A stretch of 64,000 nucleotides of DNA. Source: an uncultured Bacteroidales bacterium. GTDB taxonomy: Bacteria > Bacteroidota > Bacteroidia > Bacteroidales > UBA932. The stretch covers positions 44,983-108,982 of the forward strand of contig ONOH01000006.1 of assembly GCA_900319405.1 (NCBI GenBank), given 5' to 3'. The position numbers and the translations under genes were made by a program. The notes under the pieces were generated by a model. That model was not told the DNA's origin. It was given only the letters and a program-made list of their open reading frames with translations, and made no database searches. The stretch's first letter is position 1. Each line of letters starts with the position of its first letter. Shown piece after piece: positions 44,460 through 51,895 of this stretch.

Positions 44460-45646
44460 AGCCTGATGATAAGCCTCCCGGTTCCTGCGCAGAGGAAAGC
44501 CAGAAGCAGGTTGAAGAGCAGCGTAAGGGGCAGATTCACCGGCTGGGGAGCGTTGTGGAAGGGACTGTCCCCGGCCGATGCATCATAACGGGCAAAAGGA
44601 TTGGTGTAGAGGACCGCCCCGTCCGGGAAGAAAGCCGTCAGGCGGGCATAGGAATCCTCCGGCCGAAGTGTGTATTCCAAGCGGCAGCTGTCCCTGACCA
44701 GGGCCAGCGTAGTGTGGCCCTGACCGTTCACGCGAATACTGTCGGCCCTTTGCGAAAGGCAGAGATAAATGCGGCCGTTCTCCACCCCGATTTCTTTTAC
44801 GAAAGGCAGTTCCCGGTTTTTCCGCCGCTTCACTTCCCAGTCTCCCCCTCCGTAATCGGGGATGCGCATCGCATAATAACAGCCCCCCAGAAGGCTTTTC
44901 CTCAGGTCTTCATAGCGACCTGAAGGGGTGTTCAGAAAATTGCAGCGGACACCGGTGAGCCAGTGCCGCTCCGGGTGATGGAGGTCGTCATTGGCAAGGC
45001 CGAAACTGTAGTGCCCGGCGCTGAGCGCCCAGTCCCAGTACTCGTTCTGCGTGCTGACGTGGGTGTCCAGCTCCATAATCTGGTAGCCGGAGAGCTTCTC
45101 CAGCTGACTGCGGGGCAGGCCCACGGTGCGGTAGGGGTGATTGATCTGGAGGATATCGGCATCGGCCCCCAGACGGTCCAGCTCAAACTGTTTCTGGGAG
45201 GCCATCAAAGGGAGAAGAGGGTCCCAATGCTTGACCGAAGGGCTCCCGAACACCAGTTTGTGAAACTTGAAAGGGCTGTAGCCCTGCTCGTACACGTTCA
45301 CCTGGAGGCTGCTGTCGTAAGGATGCTCCGTTATCTCGTTGTGGTTGGAAAACGTAACGATGTCGTAGCCCAGGCTGCGCAGGACGCTGTCGGTATAGGC
45401 GGCATCGTGGGGGCACTCGTTCAACGGCCAGGGCCCGCTCACCCGGGTATGGGTGTGGAAATTGGCCCGCTTCCAGCCCAAGGTGGTATCCAGCGAACGG
45501 TAGGGGTTGAAAATATCCGGTCCGGCGAAGGGCTGCGGGGCACGGAAACGGTAAATGGGACTCACACCGCTGATCCAGACCAGCAGAAGCGCCAGCAGGA
45601 AAAGCGTCCCGAGGACTTGGCCGATGAGAGTAAGGGCACGCTTCAT
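44450..45646 (-). CDS. Membrane-anchored PHP-domain metallohydrolase of unknown substrate
   Basis: A 398-residue protein with one N-terminal helix (VLGTLFLLALLLVWISGV) and one C-terminal helix (LTLLFNLLLAFLCAGTGRL). The catalytic region between them is predicted to lie outside the cytoplasm. PHP metal motifs are in order: NFHTHTRVSG, VTFSNHNEIT, LQINHPYR, MELDTH and LANDDLHH. CehA/McbA-type PHP hydrolases are the nearest group I can name. It overlaps the lipid-kinase gene by 4 bases and the phosphoethanolamine transferase gene by 10. An envelope phosphoester substrate is an inference from that setting. Confidence 0.72.
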   Translation of the reverse strand: MKRALTLIGQVLGTLFLLALLLVWISGVSPIYRFRAPQPFAGPDIFNPYRSLDTTLGWKRANFHTHTRVSGPWPLNECPHDAAYTDSVLRSLGYDIVTFSNHNEITEHPYDSSLQVNVYEQGYSPFKFHKLVFGSPSVKHWDPLLPLMASQKQFELDRLGADADILQINHPYRTVGLPRSQLEKLSGYQIMELDTHVSTQNEYWDWALSAGHYSFGLANDDLHHPERHWLTGVRCNFLNTPSGRYEDLRKSLLGGCYYAMRIPDYGGGDWEVKRRKNRELPFVKEIGVENGRIYLCLSQRADSIRVNGQGHTTLALVRDSCRLEYTLRPEDSYARLTAFFPDGAVLYTNPFARYDASAGDSPFHNAPQPVNLPLTLLFNLLLAFLCAGTGRLIIRLWK

Positions 45647-46530
45647 ATCTTTTTCAGTCTGGAAGATGGAACGAGCGCCTTCAGGGCACCCTTCCGGACG
45701 GCCAGGTCGAACTCCTTACCGCCCTCGAAAGGGTCTCCGTCGCAGTGGACGGCGCCTGCGTGGGTGCGGGAGATGTGGAAAGAAGAAGCGCAGAAATGCA
45801 GATAATGCCGACTGGTGGGAGCCAGGCCGGTCATCAGTCGGGTGGCCAGGTCCGGGATTTCCAGCGTGGAGAAAGGGCGCACCACAACGAGGTCCAGAAG
45901 GCCGTCCTGCAGGGAAGCCATCGGGGCGATGCGCGCCTGGTTTCCCCACTGGTTGGCGTTGGCCACCGTCAGGAAAACAGCCTTGCCCGACCAGCTTTCC
46001 CCCTTTTCGGACACGATGGTGTAGGTGTCTCCGGGATGGTGCTTCCATTCTTCCCAGGCCAGAGAGATATAGCGCTCCAGCCCACGATGGGCAGAACGGG
46101 CGAAGTCCAGGCTCACATCGGCATCCAGGCCCATTCCCGCAGTGCAGAAGAAATATCTCCCGTCCAGGGTAGCGGCGTCGATGCGGACCTCACAGCATTC
46201 GTTAAGCGTTTTTACGGCCTTTTGCGGACTGCGGCTGATGCCCAGGTGCAGGGCCAGGCCGTCCCCGCTGCCGCAGGGAATGATGCCCAGCGTCTTTTCG
46301 CTTCCCACAAGAGCGCGGGCCACCTCGCTCACCGTGCCGTCTCCGCCTACGGCCACCACTACGTCGGCCCGGCAGTTGCCGGCTATTTCCTCGGCCTGTC
46401 CCGCCCGCTCCGTGAACAGGACCCGGTGCTCATATAGCGAGCCGTCAAGATGTTTCTCGACGGCCGCCAGAATACCGGATTTGTCCTTTCCCCCGGAGAT
46501 AGGATTCACGATCAGGCAGAGTTCTTTCAT
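45643..46530 (-). CDS. Diacylglycerol kinase-family lipid kinase (DAGK catalytic domain)
   Basis: A 295-residue cytoplasmic kinase of the DgkB/YegS type. The N-terminal block LIVNPISGGKDKSG and the glycine-rich VVAVGGDGTVSEVARALVG (about 58-76) form the nucleotide site, followed by GIIPCGSGDGLALHLGI. The C-terminal beta domain carries GNQARIAPMASLQDGLLDLVVV. Members phosphorylate diacylglycerol or related lipids. Its neighbour encodes a phosphoethanolamine transferase, which makes diacylglycerol as a by-product. Recycling that lipid is a sensible but unproven role. Confidence 0.87.
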   Translation of the reverse strand: MKELCLIVNPISGGKDKSGILAAVEKHLDGSLYEHRVLFTERAGQAEEIAGNCRADVVVAVGGDGTVSEVARALVGSEKTLGIIPCGSGDGLALHLGISRSPQKAVKTLNECCEVRIDAATLDGRYFFCTAGMGLDADVSLDFARSAHRGLERYISLAWEEWKHHPGDTYTIVSEKGESWSGKAVFLTVANANQWGNQARIAPMASLQDGLLDLVVVRPFSTLEIPDLATRLMTGLAPTSRHYLHFCASSFHISRTHAGAVHCDGDPFEGGKEFDLAVRKGALKALVPSSRLKKI

Positions 46531-46781
46531 TCCTTGTTATACAGGCCGCAGGAGGCACAGGCATCGGAATACCGGCCGTCACACATGCTTTTTCCCTTGC
46601 CGCGGCGGGAAGCCAACATCTCCATTTCCTCCTGTTTGGCGCACTTGATGCCCCGCTTGCGCATTTCCGGGTTCGTGGAAATTTCTCCGTCGGGAAAAGG
46701 CCGGCGGAAAAAGAAGATGTTCACCCCGAGCAGCAGCACGGCGGCACCCACGAAAACGATGGCGGCAAGAAGGGTTTTCAC
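46527..46781 (-). CDS. Small Cys-rich single-pass membrane protein, unknown function
   Basis: An 84-residue protein starting with GTG. One N-terminal helix (TLLAAIVFVGAAVLLLGVNIFF) is followed by a basic, soluble tail with cysteines in IKCAKQEE, SMCDGRYSD and ACASCGLYNKE. The last three could bind a metal or form disulfides. I recall similar short membrane proteins from other Bacteroidota but no function. It lies 3 bases after prs and overlaps the lipid-kinase gene by 4 bases. Confidence 0.65.
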   Translation of the reverse strand: MKTLLAAIVFVGAAVLLLGVNIFFFRRPFPDGEISTNPEMRKRGIKCAKQEEMEMLASRRGKGKSMCDGRYSDACASCGLYNKE

Positions 46782-46784
46782 GGA

Positions 46785-47780
46785 TTACAAAGGGAATTCG
46801 GAGGAAATGGGTTCGTAATTATAGACGCGAAGAATCATCTTGGCGAAAGTTTCCGACAGGGTGACCACACGGAATTTGCTCTGGAAGGCCTTCTTGGACG
46901 GATCCAGAGGAATGGTGTCGGTCACATACACCTCGCACAGGGCGCTTTTGTCGATGCGCTCGTAAGCCGGGCCGGAAAGCACCGGATGCGTGGCGATGGC
47001 GCGGACACTGCTGGCCCCGCGTTTGAGGAGCTCGTTGGCAGCCTCGGTCAGGGTGCCGGCGGTGTCGATGATATCGTCAATGATCACGATGTCGCGTCCT
47101 TCCACCTCACCGATGGGCACGATTCTCTCGATCACGTTGGCCTTGGCGCGGGTCTTGTGGCAGATCACCACCGGAGTGTGCAGGCGCTTGGCATAGGCGT
47201 TCACGCGCTTGGCACCACCCATATCGGGAGCGGCCAGGGTGAGGGTGTCCTTGAATTCGGCATGCAGTTTCTGCAGGATGGCCAGGAAATCGTAGCTGGC
47301 ATAGAGGTGATTGACGGGAAGGTCGAAAAAACCCTGGATCTGGTCTGCGTGGAGGTCACAGGTCATGACGGCATCGGCACCGGCCACCTTGAGCATATTG
47401 GCCACCAGCTTGGCGCCGATGGCGGTACGCGGCTTGTCCTTGCGGTCCTGCCGGGCCCAGCCATAATAGGGAATGACGGCAATCACTTTGTTGGCCGATG
47501 CGCGCTTGGCGGCATCGATGGTAAGCAGCAGTTCCATCAGGTTGTCGGCCGAAGGGAAAGTGGACTGGATAATGAAACAAGTGGCTCCCCTGACACTTTC
47601 AATGAAATAGGGCTGGAATTCTCCGTCGCTGAAACGGGAGACTTCCAGGGGGCCCAGGACCACATCGGGGTCCGTTTCGGGTTTCATCCGGTTCATTGCA
47701 GCAACTACTTTCTCCGCGAAATAGCGGGAAGCATCACAGGTAAACAGCGCCATCCGGTGCTTGTGGACATCGTTGATCAT
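46785..47780 (-). CDS. prs: Ribose-phosphate pyrophosphokinase
   Basis: Makes PRPP from ribose 5-phosphate and ATP, for nucleotide, His, Trp and NAD synthesis. The 331 residues show VIPYYGWARQDRKDKPRTAI, DLHADQIQGFFDLPVNHLYA and the PRPP-binding DIVIIDDIIDTAGTLTEAA (about 218-236). The N-terminus is about 15 residues longer than in E. coli. It overlaps the engB stop by 4 bases. nadE in the same run uses a product of PRPP-dependent NAD synthesis. Confidence 0.96.
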   Translation of the reverse strand: MINDVHKHRMALFTCDASRYFAEKVVAAMNRMKPETDPDVVLGPLEVSRFSDGEFQPYFIESVRGATCFIIQSTFPSADNLMELLLTIDAAKRASANKVIAVIPYYGWARQDRKDKPRTAIGAKLVANMLKVAGADAVMTCDLHADQIQGFFDLPVNHLYASYDFLAILQKLHAEFKDTLTLAAPDMGGAKRVNAYAKRLHTPVVICHKTRAKANVIERIVPIGEVEGRDIVIIDDIIDTAGTLTEAANELLKRGASSVRAIATHPVLSGPAYERIDKSALCEVYVTDTIPLDPSKKAFQSKFRVVTLSETFAKMILRVYNYEPISSEFPL

Positions 47781-48373
47781 AATGTTTGTAGAATGGATCC
47801 TATGTAATTGATGATTTCTTCTTTTCCGATTCCCTTCACGGAGGAGGAAACAAAACAGGGAGGCAGGTCCTCCCAGTCTTCTAGAAGGCGGCTCTTGTTC
47901 TTGAGAATCTGCCGCTCAAGGGCTTCCGGGCCCTGTTTGTCGGACTTGGTAAAGATGATGCCAAAGGGGATTCCCTTTTCTCCCAGTTCCGCGATGAAAC
48001 GAAGGTCCACCTCCTGCATATCGTGGCGGGAGTCTATCAGGACCATCAGCATCACCAGTTCTTCGGAATGGTTGATGTAGTCCCAGATAATGTGGCGCAG
48101 GCGGGCCCGCTCCTTGTCCGGCAGCCGGGCATAGCCGTAGCCGGGAAGGTCCACGAGGTACCACTTGTCGTTGATGAGGAAATGGTTCACCAGCTGCGTC
48201 TTTCCCGGGGTCTGGGAGGTTTTGGCCAGCTTGGAATTGTCCGTGAGCATATTGATGAGGGAGCTCTTTCCCACATTGGAACGGCCGATGAAAGCGAATT
48301 CCGGGGCCCTGCGCGCAGGTTTTCCGGAAACCCGCGTGCTGCTGCCTACAAATTCTGCCTTGGTGATTTTCAT
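47777..48373 (-). CDS. engB: Ribosome biogenesis GTPase YihA (EngB)
   Basis: GTPase needed for late 50S assembly. The G1 motif GRSNVGKSSLINMLTD (about 32-47), G3 LVDLPGYGYARL and G4 FTKSDKQG are all present. Three in-frame ATGs exist. I prefer the one giving MKITKAEFVGSSTR, because a GGCGGA lies six bases before it; the ATG two codons upstream is also possible. It is the first gene of an eight-gene minus-strand run, with a TATCTTTG element at 48396-48403 just upstream. Confidence 0.95.
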   Translation of the reverse strand: MKITKAEFVGSSTRVSGKPARRAPEFAFIGRSNVGKSSLINMLTDNSKLAKTSQTPGKTQLVNHFLINDKWYLVDLPGYGYARLPDKERARLRHIIWDYINHSEELVMLMVLIDSRHDMQEVDLRFIAELGEKGIPFGIIFTKSDKQGPEALERQILKNKSRLLEDWEDLPPCFVSSSVKGIGKEEIINYIGSILQTL

Positions 48374-48440
48374 AGACATTCCGCCAAATGCAGTGCAAAG
48401 ATACAAATAATAATTGGCGAAAAAAAGCTATCTTTGCCGT

Positions 48441-48875
48441 ATGGAGCAAGATGAAAAATTTATGCGCGAAGCCTTGCGCGAAGCCCTGGCGGCATCGGCC
48501 GAAGGGGAAATCCCCATCGGAGCGGTGGTGGTCTGGAAGGGACGCATTATCGGCCGTGGGCACAACCAGACCGAAAGGCTGCAGGACACCACTGCGCACG
48601 CGGAAATGATTGCCATAACCGCCGCAACCGGGGCAATGGGCGGCAAATACCTGAACGAGTGCACTTTATACGTCACGGTAGAGCCCTGCCCGATGTGTGC
48701 CGGAGCCCTGGCCTGGTCCCAGATGGGCCGCATTGTCTATGGTGCGCCGGACCCCCGCCGCGGCTATTCCCTCTTCTCTCCTTCCCTCCTGCATCCCCGG
48801 ACGGAAGCCTCCGGCGGGGTCCTGATGGAGGAATGTGCCCAGTTGATGGTGGATTTTTTTAAAAGCAAAAGATAA
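48441..48875 (+). CDS. tadA: tRNA-specific adenosine deaminase
   Basis: Converts A34 to inosine in tRNA-Arg(ACG). The zinc site is visible as TTAHAEMIAI (His and catalytic Glu) and EPCPMCAGAL (two Cys). At 144 residues from the ATG used here (MEQDEKFMREALREAL) it is of normal length; a nine-codon extension upstream is unlikely. TATCTTTG at 48429-48436 ends only 4 bases before the ATG, so the transcript may be leaderless. The DJ-1 gene follows with no gap. Confidence 0.94.
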   Translation: MEQDEKFMREALREALAASAEGEIPIGAVVVWKGRIIGRGHNQTERLQDTTAHAEMIAITAATGAMGGKYLNECTLYVTVEPCPMCAGALAWSQMGRIVYGAPDPRRGYSLFSPSLLHPRTEASGGVLMEECAQLMVDFFKSKR

Positions 48876-49445
48876 ATGAAAGGAGTTAATATTTTTCTGG
48901 CCGCCGGCTTCGAAGATATGGAAGCCCTGGGTACCCGGGACGTACTGCTGCGCGGCGGCGTACAGGTCAATCTCATTTCCGTAACGGACGAATACCTTGT
49001 GGAAAGTTCTCACGGACTGTCCGTGTCTGCCGATACCTCCTGGGCCGATCTGGAAGTAATGGAGCCGGGTACCGGTCCGGAAGATGTAATGATTTTCCCG
49101 GGCGGGATGCCGGGTTCCAAAAACCTTGCGGAGCACGAAGAACTGATGGAAATCCTCCAGGACCATTGGGCGCGCGGCGGCACCGTTGCCGCCATCTGCG
49201 CCGCTCCCGGCCTGGTGGTTTCCCGGCTTTCCGGTCTGGAAGGAAAGCGCTTTACCTGCTTCGACGGCTTTGAGCAGCCGCTCATCGACAAGGGCGCCAT
49301 CTTCACCCCAGAAAGCGCTGTCACCGACAGCCGGCTCATCACCGGACGGGGCGCAGGGCACGCCATCCATTTCGGCCTGGCCATTCTGGAAGCCCTCAAA
49401 GGGCCCGAGACCGTTGCCAAAGTACGGGCCGGCCTTATGCTTTAA
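48876..49445 (+). CDS. DJ-1/PfpI-family protein (possible protein deglycase or glyoxalase)
   Basis: A 189-residue DJ-1 superfamily protein. The nucleophile-elbow Cys is in VAAICAAPGLV (about residue 108), with the supporting Glu in LAAGFEDMEALG (about residue 15) and GRGAGHAIHFGLAILEAL near the end. DJ-1 proteins detoxify methylglyoxal or repair glycated molecules; which applies here is unknown. Its ATG directly follows the tadA stop, so they form a two-gene unit. Confidence 0.9.
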   Translation: MKGVNIFLAAGFEDMEALGTRDVLLRGGVQVNLISVTDEYLVESSHGLSVSADTSWADLEVMEPGTGPEDVMIFPGGMPGSKNLAEHEELMEILQDHWARGGTVAAICAAPGLVVSRLSGLEGKRFTCFDGFEQPLIDKGAIFTPESAVTDSRLITGRGAGHAIHFGLAILEALKGPETVAKVRAGLML

Positions 49446-49446
49446 G

Positions 49447-49477
49447 TTTTGCTTTTCCCGAAAAAGTGTTAACTTTG
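49447..49477 (+). promoter_or_regulatory. Promoter of tRNA-Gln
   Basis: TTTTG, 18 bases, then TAACTTTG, overlapping the end of the DJ-1 gene only slightly. Transcription would start near 49484, about 5 bases before the tRNA. Confidence 0.7.
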
Positions 49478-49488
49478 CACCCCGGAAT

Positions 49489-49559
49489 TGAACTGTGGTG
49501 TAATGGTAGCACTAGGGATTTTGGTTCCCTCAGTCAGCGTTCGAATCGCTGCAGTTCAA
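49489..49559 (+). tRNA. tRNA-Gln, anticodon TTG
   Basis: A cloverleaf fits: acceptor TGAACTG with CAGTTCA, D stem GTGT/GCAC (one G-T), anticodon arm AGGGA-TTTTGGT-TCCCT giving anticodon TTG (reads CAA), and T arm CAGCG-TTCGAAT-CGCTG. The weak U1-A72 end pair is usual for tRNA-Gln. The discriminator A is followed by CCCA, not a properly placed CCA. A hairpin follows at once. Confidence 0.92.
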
Positions 49560-49565
49560 CCCATC

Positions 49566-49595
49566 GCGGCGGCTCCTCTTCCGAGGGGCCGCTTT
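49566..49595 (+). terminator. Hairpin after tRNA-Gln
   Basis: GCGGC (49566-49570) pairs with GCCGC (49588-49592), with an inner 5-bp stem around a TTCC loop and a three-base bulge. Only three T follow, so it is a moderate terminator. It sits in the short gap before the convergent alr end. Confidence 0.5.
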
Positions 49596-49612
49596 CATGT
49601 TCCGGGGTGCTG

Positions 49613-50719
49613 TCAGCGCGTAAGGATGCGGTGGATACGGCGGGGGACGGAGACCAGAATCTCGTAGGGGATGGTACCCAGGATGTCGGCCAGTTCGCTC
49701 ACGCTGGGATCATCGCCGAAGACGGTTACCGTGTCTCCGGCCTTGCAGGGAACGCCGGTAACATCCAGCATACACATATCCATACAGATATTGCCGATGG
49801 TGGGCACACGGTGGCCGTTCAGGGAGAAAGAGGCGCGGCCCCGTCCCAGGTGGCGGTCCAGGCCGTCGGCATACCCTACCGGGATGGTAGCGATGACCGT
49901 GCCTTCCCTGGCCTGACCCCATCGGCCATACCCTACCGTGTCGTCCGGTCCCAATTCCTTGATTTGCAACACCTTGCATTTGAGCGATGCCACGGCGGGG
50001 AGCTTTTTTTCCGGCAGGGCGCTGATGCCGTAAACCCCGATTCCGAGGCGCACCATGTCGAACTGGAATTGAGGGAAGCGTTCGATGCCGGCCGAGTTGA
50101 GGATATGGCGCATCGGCATGTAGCCGATGCCGTCGGCAATGTAGTTTGCGTTGTCGCGGAAAAGGTGAATCTGTCCCAGGGTGAAGCTGTCTTCCCGGGG
50201 GTCTTCGGCCACGCACAGGTGCGAGAATACGGCCTTTACTTTCACCTCGGGGGTGTCCTTCAGGTAGTCCACCAACTCCGGCAGTTCTTCGGTCATAAAC
50301 CCAAGCCGATGCATTCCGGTGTCCAGTTTGATGTGCACGGGATAATCCCTGAGCCCTTTTTCCCTCAGGACGGAAACCAGTTTCTGCAGGGAATAAAGAC
50401 TGGGAATGGAGGGCTCCATACGGGTTTCGATGATTTCGGGATAGAAATCGGTTCCGGCGGTGAGCACGAGGATGGGAAGCGAGATGCCGCAGCGGCGCAG
50501 TTCCAGGCCCTCGACCGGATAGGCTACGGCCAGATAATCGGCTCCGGCGCGCTGCATCATGGACGCGAACTCCACGCCGCCGTGCCCGTAGGCGTTGGCT
50601 TTGACCAGGACCAGCAGTTTGGTCTTGGGATCCAGCAGGGAGCGGAAGTACCGGTAATTGTCTGTGGCGGCTTTCAGGTTCAGCTCCAAACGGGAAAAAT
50701 CTTCCACGATTTCGCGCAT
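49613..50719 (-). CDS. alr: Alanine racemase
   Basis: PLP enzyme that makes D-alanine for peptidoglycan. The lysine that binds PLP is in LVLVKANAYGHGGVEFA (about residue 39). The second catalytic base, Tyr, is in DTVGYGRWGQAREG (about 261). VPTIGNICMDMCMLDVTG and DTVTVFGDDPSV complete the C-terminal domain. At 368 residues it is a stand-alone enzyme, not fused to MurF as in some Bacteroidota. TATTTTTG at 50739-50746 is a likely -7 box. Confidence 0.96.
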   Translation of the reverse strand: MREIVEDFSRLELNLKAATDNYRYFRSLLDPKTKLLVLVKANAYGHGGVEFASMMQRAGADYLAVAYPVEGLELRRCGISLPILVLTAGTDFYPEIIETRMEPSIPSLYSLQKLVSVLREKGLRDYPVHIKLDTGMHRLGFMTEELPELVDYLKDTPEVKVKAVFSHLCVAEDPREDSFTLGQIHLFRDNANYIADGIGYMPMRHILNSAGIERFPQFQFDMVRLGIGVYGISALPEKKLPAVASLKCKVLQIKELGPDDTVGYGRWGQAREGTVIATIPVGYADGLDRHLGRGRASFSLNGHRVPTIGNICMDMCMLDVTGVPCKAGDTVTVFGDDPSVSELADILGTIPYEILVSVPRRIHRILTR

Positions 50720-50756
50720 ACTATTGGCATTTACAGTGCAAAAATAACATTTATGT

Positions 50757-50772
50757 CTGACATTTTGCCATA
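50757..50772. promoter_or_regulatory. Shared 16-base motif between alr and the YugP-type gene
   Basis: CTGACATTTTGCCATA matches the motif at the lon start region at 15 of 16 positions. It lies 10 bases from the predicted alr -7 box and 7 bases from the TAAATTTG box (50780-50787) of the divergent metallopeptidase gene, a place where a repressor could block both. Confidence 0.45.
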
Positions 50773-50844
50773 AAAAGTGTAAATTTGCAAGAGGGCGCGG
50801 AATTTGTTAACAGACACAGTGCAGAATTTAAACTAGAAAAGAAT

Positions 50845-51522
50845 ATGTCCGGAACAAGTATTTGGATACTGATGATTTTAGTGATGGTGCTGAGTATGCT
50901 CATCCAGTCTATGCTCAAGAGCCGTTTTACCAAGTATTCCCAGGTACCGCTTTCCCTGAGCGGGGCAGAAGTGGCCAGCCGAATGCTCCAATCCCACGGA
51001 ATTCGGGACGTGAACATTGTCTCCATCCCCGGCAAGCTCACAGACCATTACGACCCCACCACCAAGACGGTGAACCTGAGCGAGGAAGTCTATTATGGCC
51101 GGTCGATAGCTGCCGCTGCCGTGGCCGCCCACGAGTGCGGGCACGTGGTGCAGCACGCCACGGGCTATGCCTGGCTCCGTATGCGTAGCGCCCTGGTGCC
51201 GGTGGTATCGTTCTCCAGCAACATTGTGTCCTGGGTTTTGCTGGCCGGTGTAATTTTCATCAATATCTTCCCTTCGCTCATTTGGGTCGGTATCGGCCTG
51301 TTTGCCCTTACTACGCTTTTCAGTTTCATTACCCTTCCGGTCGAGATCAACGCCAGTTCCCGCGCCGTCAAGTGGCTGGAAACGGCCGGCATCGCGAACT
51401 ATGAAACCAAGCCTATGGCCACGGACGCCCTTCGCTGGGCCGCTTACACCTATGTCATTGCCGCCATCGGCTCCCTGGCCACCCTCCTGTATTACATTTC
51501 CATCGCCAACCGCCGCAACTAG
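50845..51522 (+). CDS. YugP-family membrane zinc metallopeptidase
   Basis: A 225-residue inner-membrane peptidase with the zinc motif AAHECGHVVQHATGY (about residues 91-105) and helices at about 4-20, 120-145 and 150-170. FITLPVEINASSRAVKWLE is the family's second signature. I start it at the ATG after GAAAAGAAT, giving MSGTSIWILMILVMVLSML. The substrate is not known; stress-linked membrane proteolysis is a guess. It diverges from alr. Confidence 0.88.
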   Translation: MSGTSIWILMILVMVLSMLIQSMLKSRFTKYSQVPLSLSGAEVASRMLQSHGIRDVNIVSIPGKLTDHYDPTTKTVNLSEEVYYGRSIAAAAVAAHECGHVVQHATGYAWLRMRSALVPVVSFSSNIVSWVLLAGVIFINIFPSLIWVGIGLFALTTLFSFITLPVEINASSRAVKWLETAGIANYETKPMATDALRWAAYTYVIAAIGSLATLLYYISIANRRN

Positions 51523-51550
51523 CCGCCACACCCCACCTGCGGTAGGAACA

Positions 51551-51587
51551 CCCCGGACGCGCGACAAACGCGTTTTGGGGCGTTTTT
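51551..51587 (+). terminator. Terminator after the YugP-type gene
   Basis: CCCCGGACGCG pairs with CGCGTTTTGGGG, using G-U pairs and one bulge, around a 7-base loop, and CGTTTTT follows. It lies 28 bases past the stop. The gap to the convergent small gene otherwise contains nothing recognisable. Confidence 0.6.
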
Positions 51588-51628
51588 GCGCAAGTCGGGG
51601 CATCTAGGTGGGTCACTTTGCGGGACAA

Positions 51629-51859
51629 TCAGAAAAGCGTGGGGTGATTCTCTTCCAGTTCGGAAAGGATTTTGGACATGATGGCTTCCCGGAAAAGGGC
51701 GCTTTTGGCGTGCACCTTGAAGCGGGAGCAGTACTCCTTGATGGCGGCCATCTCACTGTCATTGAAATACAGTACGTGCCGGTTCTTGCGAAGCAGCAAG
51801 GCTTTCTGTTTGGCCAGGTAGGCGGGATCTACGCCGGGGATTTTCTTTTTTCGTGCCAT
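51629..51859 (-). CDS. Small conserved Bacteroidales protein, ribbon-helix-helix-like
   Basis: A 76-residue protein: a basic start (MARKKKIPGVDPAYLAKQKA), then a possible ribbon-helix-helix unit (HVLYFNDSEMAAIKEYCSRF and ALFREAIMSKILSELEE). I recall close relatives ending in ENHPTLF in many Bacteroidales genomes, without a known function. DNA binding is plausible but unproven. Its ATG lies two bases after a SERSEES-type repeat. It is the last gene of the lon-ung-coaD run. Confidence 0.75.
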   Translation of the reverse strand: MARKKKIPGVDPAYLAKQKALLLRKNRHVLYFNDSEMAAIKEYCSRFKVHAKSALFREAIMSKILSELEENHPTLF

Positions 51860-51860
51860 A

Positions 51861-51887
51861 GATTCTTCGCTTCGCTCAGAATGACAA
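51861..51887 (-). repeat. SERSEES-type repeat, copy 7 (abutting the start of the small RHH-like gene)
   Basis: Fills most of the 36-base gap before the 76-codon gene. On the coding strand it ends GCGAAGAATC, then T, then ATG, the same arrangement as before ribF. Confidence 0.82.
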
Positions 51888-51895
51888 AAGGGTTC

